This document shows, piece after piece, positions 47,110-60,655 of a stretch of 64,000 nucleotides of DNA. Under the pieces are notes generated by a model, which did no database searches, had not been told where the DNA came from, and saw only the letters and a program-made list of their open reading frames with translations. This DNA comes from Epiperipatus broadwayi (lineage: Eukaryota; Onychophora; Udeonychophora; Euonychophora; Peripatidae), in NCBI GenBank assembly GCA_028023455.1, contig JAQFVV010012404.1:15857000-15920999 (forward strand). Direction: 5' to 3'. Made by a program: the position numbers and the translations under genes. The first letter of the stretch is position 1, and each line of letters opens with the position of its first letter.

Positions 47110-50100
47110 AATGCTTGCACTATAGGGAACATGATCTTGTCAGTGAATGTCTTCAACTGTATTGTGTGCATTGTAATATGAGAATCACTACTATGCATCA
47201 GTGCCCCAAATCAAAAGAAATTCAGCAACAAATAGAAATTAAAATACTAGACAACATAGATATGATAATAATGGATTCAGATAATAATAGCATCATAAAT
47301 AAAACATCATCATTAATCATGGACTCCATTTACAGTGACATACCCTTAAAAGAAATTACCAATATACTGATCAAATGCAAAACAGATCTTTTCTCCATTG
47401 CAAATAGCATGAACAAAACATCAAGGTATTGGAAAGTGACAATAATGAAGAAAGTTCACAAATGATTGATAACTCCAATAGAAAGTCAAAACATCTTTGG
47501 CTAATAGAAACTCATTCATGGAAGATTTAGATCCTATAACAGATTAGTGCATCATATTCTCATCAAGCAAACTACGATAAGGCTTACAACATATTTCAAA
47601 ATGCATCTGATCTAAAGACTCAAGATACATCCAAAAACATAAAATAAAAATGTCATAATTATTTTGAATGACCTAACATCAACAATTCATTAGATAACAG
47701 ATAATATAAAATTTTGATTATTTTATAAAATAATTTAGTAAGGTAAAATATTTCATAATAAAATTTAGGATAGATTTTAACATTAGAGGCGTAACTTAGC
47801 AATAAGATATGACTTTATACAACCACAAATACTAGGCTTATTCAAAATAAAAATATATAGTAGATCCCAGATATATCCAGCCTTATATTTTAATGGTAAA
47901 GGTTTTGCAACATTATTTAAATCCTCAAATATCCATGTGTTGGCACTGGTATTATCATTGTTAAAAGAAAAGCTCATTCAATTCTTTCAAAATACAATAC
48001 ATAGATGAATATATGCTGATCTTTACTCTCTGCTTCAAAGCAATAATATTAAACATCGGCTCTATTTATATACTCCCAGAGCCAATGATAATTAAAAGAC
48101 TTATTTTTACCATAAATGCCATGTTTGCATTCTCACCATACCCATTCCTTGTAGACTTTAATATCATTCCTTGTAGATTTTAATATCATGTGAAAGACTT
48201 GTTAGTAATTTGCTAAACAGTAGCATTCCTGCTGTGTATAGAAGGGTTCTTTCAATAAATGCAATTTTCTTTAGTAATGGTAGATTTACACCCCTGATCG
48301 ACTTGGTATTTTACTTATCATTACATCATCTAATTAACATATTCTTTAAAAGCTCACTTTTATCTAGTCATTCAGCAGTAAATGTTACACTTAATCTTAA
48401 CTTTACTAACAGAGCAATAATAAATGCAAATAAAGTAAATCAGAAATACTCTTATTTCCCTGCACTCCTGAAAGCCTTTTTTTCTGAAATTTATCTACAC
48501 AAAACTAAAAACATTGTAATGGACAAATTACTTATATAAATATAATATCCCACACAAATCAATCCTATCACCCACAGTTCTTATGAGAAAGATGAAATCC
48601 ATAAGAAAATTATCATTATTCCCTCAATAAATAATGGTCAGCCCAAATTATCAGTTTTAAAAAATAAATACAAATAATCCACGTCAATCCCTTAAGGAAA
48701 ATCTAACAATTAAGAAATTACTCTTAAGTGAATCTTGCACATTGGGCATCCACCTCAAGTTTGAGTCCCAGGTACTCAAGATGCAAAATAATTTATGATG
48801 ACTAAGTGCTAGAATCGATCTATTTTAAAGACAAGCTTCAAATGGACAAGTCTTTTGACTCTTTTCTTGCTAAAAACCCAGACTCGTCATCCTGGATACA
48901 TGGACTACCAAGATTTGTATTTGTTCATCTAAACCACATTACATCCCAATATCTTTCAAATTTCATAAAAAAATATATAGAGAATATAAGGCCTCTTCCG
49001 AATATCCCTAGTTACATTCTTAAAAAAACAAGAAACTCTGACTGACTGACAAATCTTAGACCAATGTCCATGTGTTCATTAGGAACAAAGTTGTTAGAAT
49101 CAATCATCAAAGATAGAATAGAGATATACCTTTTGCCATAAATTTCAAATATGCAGTTTGCAAAAAAAAAAAGGCTCCAACTAATCAAGCAAGTTTTATA
49201 TTCAAAACAACTAAATTATATTAGATTTAACAAAAATTATAATACAAATTGTAATTCAATTACATATCAAATCTGCATTTGACAAAATCCCAATAGATAT
49301 ACTAATCAGTCTACTTACTAATACAGCCATTTCCAAATCATTGATATACATTTCTCACAAATCTTTTACTAAATAGGGAAATTATGTAACTCTAAATGAA
49401 TAAACCTCACCTCCAATTATACCTCATAGCTCAAACTCTCAAAGATTCTATTTAATTGCACTCTCCTATTCACATATATTAATCCACTAATTAAAACTAT
49501 TGGGCATATATGTGTCTAGCTTTAATATGAACATTTCATGTAAAACCTTTATGGATATCTTAGTATATTTACTTTCCAAAAAACAAATACTCTCAAAATA
49601 TACCAAGGAATATAAACTTGTCTTTAATATGAAAAAATCATGTGCTTGGCAGGTAAATACTGAAATCTGTTTTAAAAACACTTTAAAGAAATATTTTCCC
49701 TTTTATCTAAGCAACACCACAATGTGGATTATAATACATAAAAAAGCTTAAAAGCAAAATAAGAAACATTGTTAAATCACTTAAGAAGTCATACCTTTCA
49801 CTTTATGCAAAAACATCCCTCTTTAATATAGCAGTGACAAAAATTATATATTCTACCATAATAACCCTTCACAAAAGTTTTTACTAACCATATTTACTCA
49901 CAATGCAGAAAACTTATTTAGGGTAAACATTTACAAAATTCACTTGTTCACAATGGACTAAGTGCACACAATATTTATACATTCAGAATACAAAAAACAT
50001 TGAACATAATTTCAGCATGTACTAAAACTTTCCAGAATCTAGAGATTACCTGTAAAATAACACCTACTGGCTGACCACTCCTAAACTCAAAATATTGCGA

Positions 50101-50530
50101 ACAACATTTAAAACCTATATCCAAAATCCTTCACTTTTTCCATCCCAAAAATAAATACTGGTAAGTGCACTTATTGCTCTACCCATCTCTCCAATATGAA
50201 ACAAAACCTATATTAAACCACCAACAAACAACTATCTTGCAAATTTAAATTTTTTTCACTAGAACCAAAATATTTTGACTTCTTAATAAAACTAAATTTA
50301 GAATCCTCACCCACATTACACATCTACAGATTCAAAAGAAGATACATGAATACTAATTCTCAGTATATTCTATGTCACAAAGAGATTGAAACACAATCAC
50401 AGTTTTTTTTTTAAAGTCAAGGTCATGGAAAAAATCAAAACGATCCCAGTAATATTCAACAACTAAAACGAAAATATCAACAGTCTTATAAGACTATTTG
50501 TTACTCGCCCCACATTCATTCTGTTTTTCA
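47110..50530 (+). pseudogene. Decayed non-LTR retrotransposon (LINE) with reverse transcriptase
   Basis: A zinc-finger-like stretch near 47155-47215 reads CVHCNMRITTMHQCPKSKE. The frame from 48806, broken by single stops, runs into LRPMSMCSLGTKLLESIIKD and YLLP-stop-ISNMQFAKK (49045-49175), the segment before the reverse-transcriptase core ('N-RPISM---G-K--ES-I--R'). Motif A follows as IKSAFDKIPIDIL (about 49265-49305). The 'YADD' box is not readable. Near the 3' end CTYCSTHLSNMKQN and YILCHKEIETQSQFFF suggest a C-terminal cysteine/histidine finger, as in R2/R4-type LINEs. Many stops and frameshifts make it inactive; clade assignment is tentative. Confidence 0.6.
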
Positions 50531-52746
50531 TATGATGTACATTTGTATATAATAATGATTGTAGAAGACATCCAAATTCTTTTAACAAAATAAAAAATAT
50601 ATCAAAAAGATAAAAAAAAATTGTTCAACAAGATGCAATAATCTGAAAGACTATAAACGATGAAAAATAACAGAAAAATTATAACCATTTTTCTTTCTTG
50701 TAAACCGCATGACTATTGTTCAATATTAAAAAATGTTAAATTGTATGATGTATATATATTTATTTTTTCTCATTCTCTAATTTATGCTGTTTGTAATAAT
50801 CTAACGTTATCACTTAATTATGTTTTATTCAATGTCATGTGGACCAATGTAACAATGTTAAATATATAATGTCTTGAAAGATATATTACTGTCTTTAATT
50901 TAACTCGAAATAAACAACTAATATTAAGTATTACAGTATTTTGAAAAGATCCTAATATTGGATGAAAACCGATTAGAATAAAATAATTATTTAATATTAG
51001 TTGTTTATTTCAATTGAGTTGAATTGATTATTAATAGTAATTATGGAAACAATATTATGGACACATACAGTTAATATTTATTATATTTGACCAATGTTAA
51101 GGATATTGTCATTAATTATATTTTTAATTCTTTTCATTGCATTGTAACCAGTTTACTTTACAGTGTTATCATATTTGTTATTGATATTTTAATTTTAATG
51201 ACTATAAATTATACATTTTGTTTAGATTTGTACATCTGCATACATGTATTCATGTGCATACAAGCAAAATATTATTTAAAACAACTGTATGGTTTAAATA
51301 GTGATGTTTAGTAATAATCTGACAATGTAAATAATCTTGTATCATGCTTAATGTCTTTAATCTATGTATATGTGTGTAATAAATGCCAAAACCATCATTC
51401 AGCCAGAAATTAGTCTGGGGTGAAAATTTAACATCATTTCATATCCATTGACTATTCAAACTCAATAGATGACTATGTAATAAATTATTGCTACTAATGC
51501 AGATATTGAAAGTAAGCATAGAGTTAGTGTTTCAGTTCATTGAAAGGATTCTGTCTTTTTGAATAATTTTATAAATAATGAATTATAATGTCAATATGAG
51601 ACATTAAAAAACCAAACAGCAACAAAGTTATGAGACTCACAAAATCTGTTGTAGTTTTTCAAAGCAAAACATAACAGACACTTATTATATGCATATGAAT
51701 TAGTAATTTGTTTTAAAATGTTAGATAGAAAAAACAAATTAAAGACTATTGTTTTTCAATCTTTTTTTAAAATTAAAATATGTAAATATATATAAATAAT
51801 ACTGAAAAGTATTGTAAATACTACAGTGTGACTCAAATGGAGTTGGAATTTGTCCCTACAGATAAAAATATATATAGGAAAGTTCCCTCTTTCATTGGGT
51901 TTTCTTAGATAGTGTTGAAAGTAAATCCCAAAAGGATTGATCATATAAGTATTAATATACCAAGAAAAAAATAAAGTTTAAAATAGATATGACTTGGGAG
52001 GAATGGGGCTTAATATTACTACTGCTCTGATCTGCATTGTTACATAAAAAAAAGGTGAATTTAAAAAAAAAAAATTGCTTATTTTAAAAAAATGATGTAA
52101 ATAATTATTTGTAGTAAAAATTAATATTTATAAATAAATAATATTCTTAAAACATATATAATTATTAAGTAAATCTTTAATCATTACTATTATTATTAGA
52201 TATCAAGTTAATATCAATTCCTCATGATCATATAAATTGCATTTCTTAAAAATGAACTATGTAGTGTTTTAAAAGTACGTTGTTGTGATGGAGTCCTTCT
52301 CATTGTTAATTATTCATCTTTTTTATTAACTTTTATTGTCAGTCTTTCCAAGTATTATACTCATTTTAAATGAATATGCAATCTTCATTATTGAGATTGT
52401 AATAAAGACAATAAAGTACTAAGTATAACTTTAATGCCTTTTCATTTCTGAAATGATTTTTAACATAATAGTTGCATTTGACATGAATGCTCAAAACCAA
52501 AAATGCATTAAGCCTGTACTTAATATTTTTGATGTTTCCTTTGAGTATATTATGCTAATATTACTTTATATATATGTTAATGAATAATCAAAATAAAACA
52601 TTTTAATCTCAACTATGATTCAAAGTAAAAATTTGTATAGATTTATATTGTACTGAGAACCTGTATATATCAACTTCTAATGACTCAAATATATATATAT
52701 AACAAAAGTAAGTTATATATACGTAAACTTGCTATCACTTGTATTT
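50531..52746. other. AT-rich stretch, no gene
   Basis: No coding block or terminal repeat was recognised. Frames at 50660-50869 and 51087-51311 are Ile/Phe/Asn-rich chance products. Confidence 0.45.
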
Positions 52747-52952
52747 ATGATCAATAGATGGAGCTTTACCAAGACCTCCAAACAAGCGTATTTTTGTTTA
52801 CATAAACGTCAGAGTCAGAATTCACTGTCTCTTGAAATCAGCTGATCTGAGGGTGGAGCCAACGAAAGAGACAGTTAATTCTGACTCTGACGTTTATGTA
52901 AACAAAAATACGCTTGTTTGGAGGTCTTGGTAAAGCTCTATCTATTGATCAT
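52747..52952. mobile_element. 206 bp near-perfect foldback (MITE-like) element
   Basis: Arms of about 85 bases are almost exact reverse complements: left ATGATCAATAGATGGAGC through GACCTCCAAACAAGCG and GACTCTGACG-type sequence; the right arm ends GCTCTATCTATTGATCAT. The loop is about 30 bases near 52835-52866. Flanking TA suggests a Tc1/mariner-type target. The near-identity of the arms indicates a recent insertion or gene conversion. Confidence 0.9.
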
Positions 52953-53514
52953 ATATATATTGTTAAAAGGTTGCCTTTGTTTGAAATTCTTGATTGTTAT
53001 TGATACTGGGATTGTCTAAGTGTTGACTGGCTCTTAATGATTACATATAGATAAAAACCCTCTGCATATAACAATTATTTTAGGTTATCATGATGAGCTA
53101 GCTATTCATTGATCACTATTTTTTTTATTTAAAGAAGTGTACCTGAACCTTCAAGTTTGTCTAATTAAGTATAATTAAGATTGGTATTGATGGCAATGAT
53201 CAGACTATATGTCACATAACTTTTATATAAGATATCCAGGTTATATTTCCTAATCACATACCAATAACATCTCAGAAAATCATACTTTCATCCATAAAAG
53301 TATATACATAATTTTTTCTTGATTTGAATTATACTATCTCCTAACTTTGAACAGTTTGTTTTTAAAAATATCATTTATGGATACATTACCCTATATTAAT
53401 TCCATCCCAATTTTTATCATTAACATCACAACTTTTTTCCAGTTCAGAACATGATTTTTTTAAAGATCTGTTTATATACATATTTGAAATGAAACTAATA
53501 AGTTCAAGAATGGC
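52953..53514. other. AT-rich stretch, no gene
   Basis: No gene, domain or terminal repeat was seen. Confidence 0.45.
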
Positions 53515-53714
53515 TTAGACAACTAAATAATTTAAATTAAAAATAGTATATATTAAGGCAATCTTGATTAAAGAGTGTTGCCATCATGTATCTGTATATC
53601 ATTATTAAGATTGATTAGACAACTAAATAAATTAAATTAAAAATAGTATATTTAAGACAATCTTGATTAAAGAGTGTTATCATCATGTATCTATATATCA
53701 TTATTAAGATTGAT
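53515..53714. repeat. 100 bp tandem duplication
   Basis: Units 53515-53614 and 53615-53714 (start TTAGACAACTAAATAA) differ by a few substitutions and small indels. Noncoding. Confidence 0.85.
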
Positions 53715-54777
53715 TAATATTATAATTATATATCTATGTATCATAACCTCTGTAATACATCTATGTTGGAAAGAATAAGCACCTATAATTAAACTTCAGA
53801 AGTCTTTAATCTCACGTTTGCAAAAGCATATTTACATTATAGATTAACATAATTAGTTTATTGATTATTAAATATACAGATAACTACATTGCTCTAGAAT
53901 ACTAATATTTATATATCTATATAAAATGTAATGTTCAGACGAAATATGTCTAATAAAATATTTTATCCTAATAACACTTTAAATTATTGAAGACCTTTAT
54001 TTAAACGTATATAAAATTAAAAGATCTTACCATATCTTTTTTGATAATCAAAAAGTAAGCTTACTATCACAGATATACCTTTATGCCATAGTTGGTAACC
54101 TAAAGAATTTTTAAGCAGTTTTGTGTTTTTGTTAATCTGGATTAAATTCACAGCTGTTAGTTTTGATTCCTTGTTAATGTTAGCAATAACCAACAGACAG
54201 ACTCTAGTTGCAGGCAATGTGATAACAGTTCTACTATGAGCATGCAACAACTACATTTTACATCATCATTTTAAAACTCACAGGCATTTTTCACAAATAA
54301 AAGAGCTACATTGTTCAGCCTTTAGCTGGTGCACTTTGATTGGCTTAATACATGGTTCTTGTAATATCCATCATACAGAAATTTATTATTAACAGCTGTC
54401 TTCTTTAAAGACATTAATCACTAATTTAATATGGCAAGAGACAACTGCTATAACTCATAACTTTTCCACATTTTAATGTTTTCTTAATTGTTTTAACTGC
54501 ATAATATTCTTGATGTGCATTTTGATTCTCAGCTTGTGACTCCTTTTACTCCTCTTAATTTCATGAAGTATATATATATATAGCCATTGCCAACACAGTG
54601 AGAATATATCTTCCTTTCAACCACAGTTTTTCTATTTTGCTATTTTTCTCCTTTTTTTTTGTTTTTTTTATTAAATCTGGTATAATTAATCAGCTGATTT
54701 TCAATAAATATCAAATTATCAGACTTAACCTTAAACTATTAAACATATTTACTTTTTTTTTTCATTACCACTATGTA
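53715..54777. other. AT-rich stretch, no gene
   Basis: A minus-strand frame at 54017-54250 includes RTVITLPATRVCLLVIAN but has no recognised family. No splice-bounded block was identified. Confidence 0.4.
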
Positions 54778-54779
54778 TA

Positions 54780-55679
54780 CACCTGGATCTTATTTTATGC
54801 GGTAGATAGATTCCTCAAAAAATGCTCACAAAAGAAATTGCACAAAAATAAACGTAACTTACCTTGAAAAATGGTGGATAGGTTCTGTAATTTTTGAAAT
54901 CGGCATAAAAGCAAAGCAATAAAGAAAAATTACTTTAAAATTCACATTAAAAAACTAAGGATATAAAATATGACTAATAAAAAATTTCAAATATTTGAAA
55001 AAAATTAATACAAGACAAACTTTTTTTATTAACTACAGTATTAATTTTACATTTTTTCATACATATTTTAATCATTATCACTAATAGACAATATGTGTGT
55101 GTTTGTGAACTAGTAAGAAATCAGATTTGTGATGTGATGTACAACTAGTGCCACTTTCAGTCTTGAGCTGTGTTAATGGCTTTCTGTTTCTATATTAAAA
55201 AAATGAGATCGCAATCAAAACAAAAAAATTATACATTATCATTAGAAAGATTATTTTCAGTTTATAAAATCAATAAAATCTTAGTTATTATTTATTTTAA
55301 AAATCTAAAAAGATATTTATTTCGGTTAATATCTAATAAAATACATTTTAAAAGTTTAACATTTTTTAATATTTATTGCAATATTTTTATACATAAATAT
55401 AAATCTATCATTATTACTTACCCATTAGTATAAATAGGTTATTTACATAGAAGCTAAAATTCTAAATACAGCTTCAGGCCATATTCACGTTAGCTGCTAA
55501 TAAAACGTTATATTTTTGAAAAGAAAAAAAAAGTATTTCAAGTCTAAATAAGTTATTAATAATTGAAATTTCTTTATATCTAATAAATATAGTGAAATAT
55601 GAAAGATATTAAGCAGAAACATGTATCGCATAACTTCAAATTCGCATTAAAATAATCTGCATAAAATGAGATCCAGGTG
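54780..55679 (+). mobile_element. 900 bp pogo/Tigger-like element
   Basis: The ends CACCTGGATCTTATTTTATG and, reversed, CACCTGGATCTCATTTTATG are inverted repeats flanked by TA at 54778-54779 and 55680-55681. The left subterminal region matches the right end of 24123-25306 in reverse, so the two are inverted relative to each other. This copy has lost most CG pairs kept in the other (TATGCGG against TACGCGG), as expected from CpG decay. No transposase domain remains. Confidence 0.75.
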
Positions 55680-55681
55680 TA

Positions 55682-56082
55682 CATGTTTAAAGTTACATGG
55701 TTCTTCAAATCTTCTCATTCCAATAAATACTCAGTTTAAACTAAGAGTAAATCATTAAATGAAATAATGTTTTTTGATTGCTTTTATTTTTTTAATAGTA
55801 GATCTTTTTATTTGGGTTTAAGATAGCTTGTAATATAGAATGATATGCTTCTTTAAGCTTGCATTATTACAATATTTCTCTTCCTAAAGTGATAAATCAA
55901 TGAAATGGTAGAACAAATTTTCATTATCAAACTTTTAAATTTTTACTATGTATATCATTTGAACATTAACAGATTATAAGTATGAGCTAAAGTATGAATT
56001 ACTCTTCATTTTGGAATGTCTTCTTACTTAGTACTGCTTATGTTAGGTGTTGTATAATAATACTCCAAATTCTTTATTATAT
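55682..56082. other. AT-rich stretch, no gene
   Basis: Nothing recognised between the pogo-like element and the ~360 bp repeat. Confidence 0.45.
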
Positions 56083-56445
56083 GTTGAACCAGATCCATTC
56101 AAATAGAATTTTGTTTAATGTGTTTTAACCTTTTTTATTAACATACCTTTAATATTATAAATACTATGGGAATGGACCGGTCCTTCAACAGAGGGGAGAA
56201 TACCATCAATAGCAGAGCTATCAATGATGCCCACAGTCAGACTGAGCTATGCAAAGCATTATCTGATCACATTTCCAGACTGTGTACCACCTTGACTGCT
56301 AGATTCAAACCCCTACCATCCAAAACATTTTATTTGTTTAGAGGTAAATCTCAGGCTCCAGCTAATTACAAGAAGTAACTAACATGCCTGGACAGTAGGC
56401 CCATAATCCAGCACTCTAATATCCCATGACTAGCTCAATCAAAAA
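56083..56445. repeat. ~360 bp dispersed repeat, copy 1
   Basis: Aligns in the same orientation with 60656-61012: the shared core starts near GAGAATACCAT (56200) and ends at CATGACTAGCTCA. On the minus strand it holds TAGCTGGAGCC (A-box-like) and, about 50 bases on, GGGGTTTGAATCTAGC (B-box-like), suggesting a Pol III-derived repeat. Short frames inside are not conserved between copies. Confidence 0.7.
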
Positions 56446-57830
56446 GGTAATATAATAAACTGCTTTAATTAGTGCTATTAGTAAAATAATTGACTGACAA
56501 ATACTAGTTTCCAAAAATAATTTATTTTAAATATTTAAAAAATCAACTGAGAACTATTTTATGAATTCATTCATCATTTTTTCTCTGAATAAAATAATAC
56601 ATGATGCACACATATTTCCCATAAACATAAAGCATAAATAAATATAAGCATTAAAACATACGCTCACATTTTATCATATGAGCTGTTTGTATGATTCAGA
56701 AAGTTCTGGGAATGTTTGCTGCTTACATTAACTGTACATACATAGTTCTTTTTATGCTAGTTATAAAGTTCATTTATTACACTGACTCTGGAGGCTTTAA
56801 AGATTGCAATGCCTACAATATACTAATGACACAATGGGAATCAAGAATAATATTACCTATAGGTTTTCAGATATGTGATCCTGGATAGGCAGCTGCTTCT
56901 TTCTCCTGTGTGATGTGTGCTGTACCAACTGGTTGGATTTTAAATTTAAAGTCAAATGTTCCTTGCTACATTTCAGTTCCACAGACAAATGTCTAGATGG
57001 CTCAGGTTGTCAGATATTCATGGCAGCTAATTAGAAACTTTCAGATATGTTAGGGTGGTCAGAGACTGGAGTACAGTGGCATACTTTGACTTCTGATCAG
57101 CAACACGTGTTTTCTTGAAGTTCACAAAAAATAAGTTTTATTTTATAGACTGGAATAATACTGCTAAAAGATTTTTTTTATGTCTATTTATATGTAGTCC
57201 TTTTATTGTTCAGCTTGATTAACATTTAAATTAATTGAATTTATTAATTAAATTCCCATTATTCGTTCCCATTCCTCATTAGATCAATTTACTGTACCGG
57301 TCGAAAAACCACCCACCAACAACCTTACTCAAAGTCGGATTTAAACTCAGTCAAACCAAACTGAATTCAAATCCAACTCACGAGCTCAGATCAAATCAAT
57401 GGATGACTATCAACGGTACATGACTATGCACCAAGAAACTAGCTCAATGGATGATGATGATTTGAGACCCCTGAACTGACACTAATGACGGATAAATAAA
57501 CTAACTAAAGATAATTTTAAGTCGAATCATATGTATATGTTCGGGTTGCAAACCCAGACAGCGAGCATTAACATTAAAATAGTGATGGAATAAAAAAGTT
57601 AAGAAACCAAGTGTGTTAATAAATTGTTTAATAATAATAGTAATAGTTTTGTTCAACTTTTCAATGATGACTATATATATTGCCTCTAGTCCTTAAACAT
57701 AGTTTATAATTACAATAGGAATGGCAGTCCCTACTATATGCCAACACTATTATGCAATGTTATGGAAGTCAATCAATCCATGAAGAGCAAGATACATACT
57801 TAGAACATAACTTTAACCTTTACTAGAAAA
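56446..57830. other. Mixed stretch with GC-elevated blocks, no gene
   Basis: GC-elevated blocks lie at 56880-57110 and 57285-57560. The second is CA-rich on the plus strand (accacccaccaacaacc). Their style suggests old repeats. No domain was recognised. Confidence 0.35.
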
Positions 57831-57839
57831 CTTATTTAA

Positions 57840-58260
57840 GTAGAGATGGCTAAGAATTTGTTCGACTTTAATAAAATTACGAGCATAAGAGCGGACTTTA
57901 CTGGAACAGAGAGGTAATGGTGCTGACAAATTATGAGCTCTAAAATGAACATGAAAGATAATAGCTTGTCGGTGATTTAAGTAGTATGGCAGCTTGTATT
58001 TTACAAGTCTTACTGCCCTTTAAGGAGATGTGGAACAAGGGGAAAGCCAGGCCGAGTCATAGCTATGAACCCTTGGTGTTCCAAATATAACATAAGCAGG
58101 GGAGGAAGTGCTTTCTTCCTCTATAATTAAGATATCAGTAATATCACTAATGAGCCTATGGAGTGGAAGATTACCCTATATCAGCAACGTTCAAAGATGA
58201 TGACTTGATAGGCACCGTTTGAATAATAAACCCAATTTATTATAGAATGCTCTATGTGAT
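57840..58260 (-). pseudogene. Possible degenerate retroelement coding relic
   Basis: On the minus strand the GC-elevated segment reads ISDITDILIIEEESTSS, FGTPRVHSYDSAW, a stop, then RLVKYKLPYYLNHRQAIIFH and SKVRSYARNFIKVEQILSHL. The pattern (acidic start, 'R-H' segment, 'VK---YL-RQAI---' segment) loosely recalls L1-type ORF1 RNA-binding proteins, but I cannot establish this by eye. Stops and frame changes show it is not functional. Confidence 0.2.
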
Positions 58261-60655
58261 GACTTGATCAAATTAATTAAAGTCAAATGAGCTTTTAACT
58301 AAAGTTATTTTAAAACAGTTATAAAATTATATTAATTATGCCCCAAACATCATGCCCCTCCTGAATATTAATAGATAGTAAAAACAATTTGGATTAGAAT
58401 GTATTCATCTGACTCCTTTATCAATCCCTTTGCAAAAATATTTTAACATTATATATGAATAAATAAATAGTGGTGAACATGAGAAAATATCTGGGGCATA
58501 GATTAGAAATGGAGCTATTAATTTATTATTAGCCAATTATAAAAATAGCAAACATTGAATAAATTCTTTCGATTCAATGATTAATAGAATGGTATAAATT
58601 TAGTTCTAATGGGCGAAAATAACTATCAGACTTAATATTTTATTACTTGTATAAGGCAAATGAAACAAGGGAGATCATCAAATGGAAGGATTATTGGTAT
58701 ATAATTAAAAATAAATGACCTTAATAAATTACTCAATAAATATATATAATACAATAAATGAACCGCCATCGTAAGAAAGGAAAGTAAAATCTAAGGACTA
58801 GAGATTGAGAGAATTATTATATAATTTATAATAGCACAAATAAAAAGGTTTTATACAGATTATTACATTAAAGAATGAGAAGAGCTCTTAAAGGGAGTGT
58901 AAAGTTCGGAAACTGGCCAGAAAGTTACGGTTCATTATGGAATTATATTACCATTTCTTTTGGGGCTGGTTCCTTAGTTTACACATCCGAGTTGGTGGAG
59001 ACATAGGCGTGCATTTGGTCAATTTCTTGAACAGCATTTTGATTGCTTTTTCATGATTTTTTGACAGCACGATTGGTCCGGAAAGCATTTAGCAGCTTCA
59101 TTGAAGATTTTCAGGGGACTTCAGGAACCATAGTCAGATTCCTGAAGTTTAGCCCCTCACCATGATGGAAACACTTTAATTTCATAATTTAAAAATGTAC
59201 AAAGTTTAATGGTACTTCTCTAAAACAAAGATGGCTTCTCCTTCCCCAAACTTTTCCAGGCTATTTATACTGTCCTTTGATGCCTTCAGACTAGAGCTTC
59301 TTTCATTTCAATGTTACAAAATTTACGAATTGATTTTAGATACATTCCCTCGATAAGGCTTTCAAACTCATTAACTTGAATTCATTTTTTAATTAGAAAA
59401 TAAATTTTTAAAATCAGAAAAATGATTTTAATTAGAAAATTTCCTTACATTTTAAATAATTATCTTTTTTTTAATTAATAAAACTTTACCCATTGTTTTT
59501 GGACAATCTGAAAGCTTATTGAAAGAATGTAGCTTTTAATCACTAAAATTTAAACAAACTATTTAAAAGTAAAATAAAACATTCCTGACGCAATGAAACT
59601 TTATAAGGAATATATATATTTAAATATTTATAAATATATATGCACAATCCACGCAGTTATAATATATATATAAATTCATGAATAATTCTATCATGAATTT
59701 ATTAACAGAATTGATTAATTTAAACCTCAAATGAGTTAGTTTTAACACACATTTATGTAATAGTTTTTCTTTAAGGAAACTAGCATGGATTGAACATATA
59801 AAGCCCCTTTGCATTGGAAATTCAAGATTAGTACTAGGGTTTGAAGTTGGATTCTGGCAAGATATCATGAAGCTAGGATCCAACTTAGATCCGACTGCTT
59901 CATTACTTAGGAAAAGCTCTAACTTTTTAATTATTCTTTGCATAATTACATTAACTCACACCCATATATTTTTCATTTCTTTAAATTAAATGAAAAGAGA
60001 GGAATCTTTAATTTCATATAAAAGACTTTTCTTATTTCTAAACTTTATTTAATGATATCATTTTCCCCATCCCCCTTTTAATAGCTTTCCTACTTTTCTT
60101 TTTCTAGCTTTGTAAAGCCTTTATGAAGAATGACACAGTATTTAATACCCCTCCCTTCCAGGTTAACTATTTTCTTTTAACAAACTTTAACTTTTATAAA
60201 TTATTACTTAATAACTAATTCCACATTATTTTTATTTCATTAATTTTTGTTTAAAAAAAATCTTTAAAAGATTCGTGATCTTAATTTTTCAAAATTAAGA
60301 ATGTGATACTTTTTAAATGGCGTAGAATATATACTGTTACATTATCCCCAAATCCCTGAACAATTGTATGGATAATTATGCCACCCACTATATGCCCTAC
60401 ATGTAACCAATCATGCATTAGAAATGAAGAATCAGTGTTATAGTACTCACACATATAATTTAATCTGAAAATTAAAAATAAATACATTGGACCAAAGCTC
60501 TATGTCTGATCTCCTGCCATAGGTGTAGTTTAAATTAAAAGACAGTAATACCCAATATTTGGCTAGTATATACATAGTTCCTGGAAATTTTAATAGAATA
60601 CTATTCAAAAAAGAGAGTACCATTCATCACTACTTATGTATAACAAATAATATAT
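58261..60655. other. Mixed AT-rich stretch, no gene supported
   Basis: GC-elevated blocks at 58880-59170 and 59750-59890 look like old repeats. A minus-strand 107-codon frame (59620-59943) begins MQRIIKKLELFLSNEAVGS and contains LEFPMQRGFICSIHASFLKE, with no recognised domain. Confidence 0.35.

Noticed and set aside
57840-59180. Nuclear copy of mitochondrial DNA
   Set aside because: Initially suggested by the text style, but no mitochondrial gene or rRNA segment could be matched.
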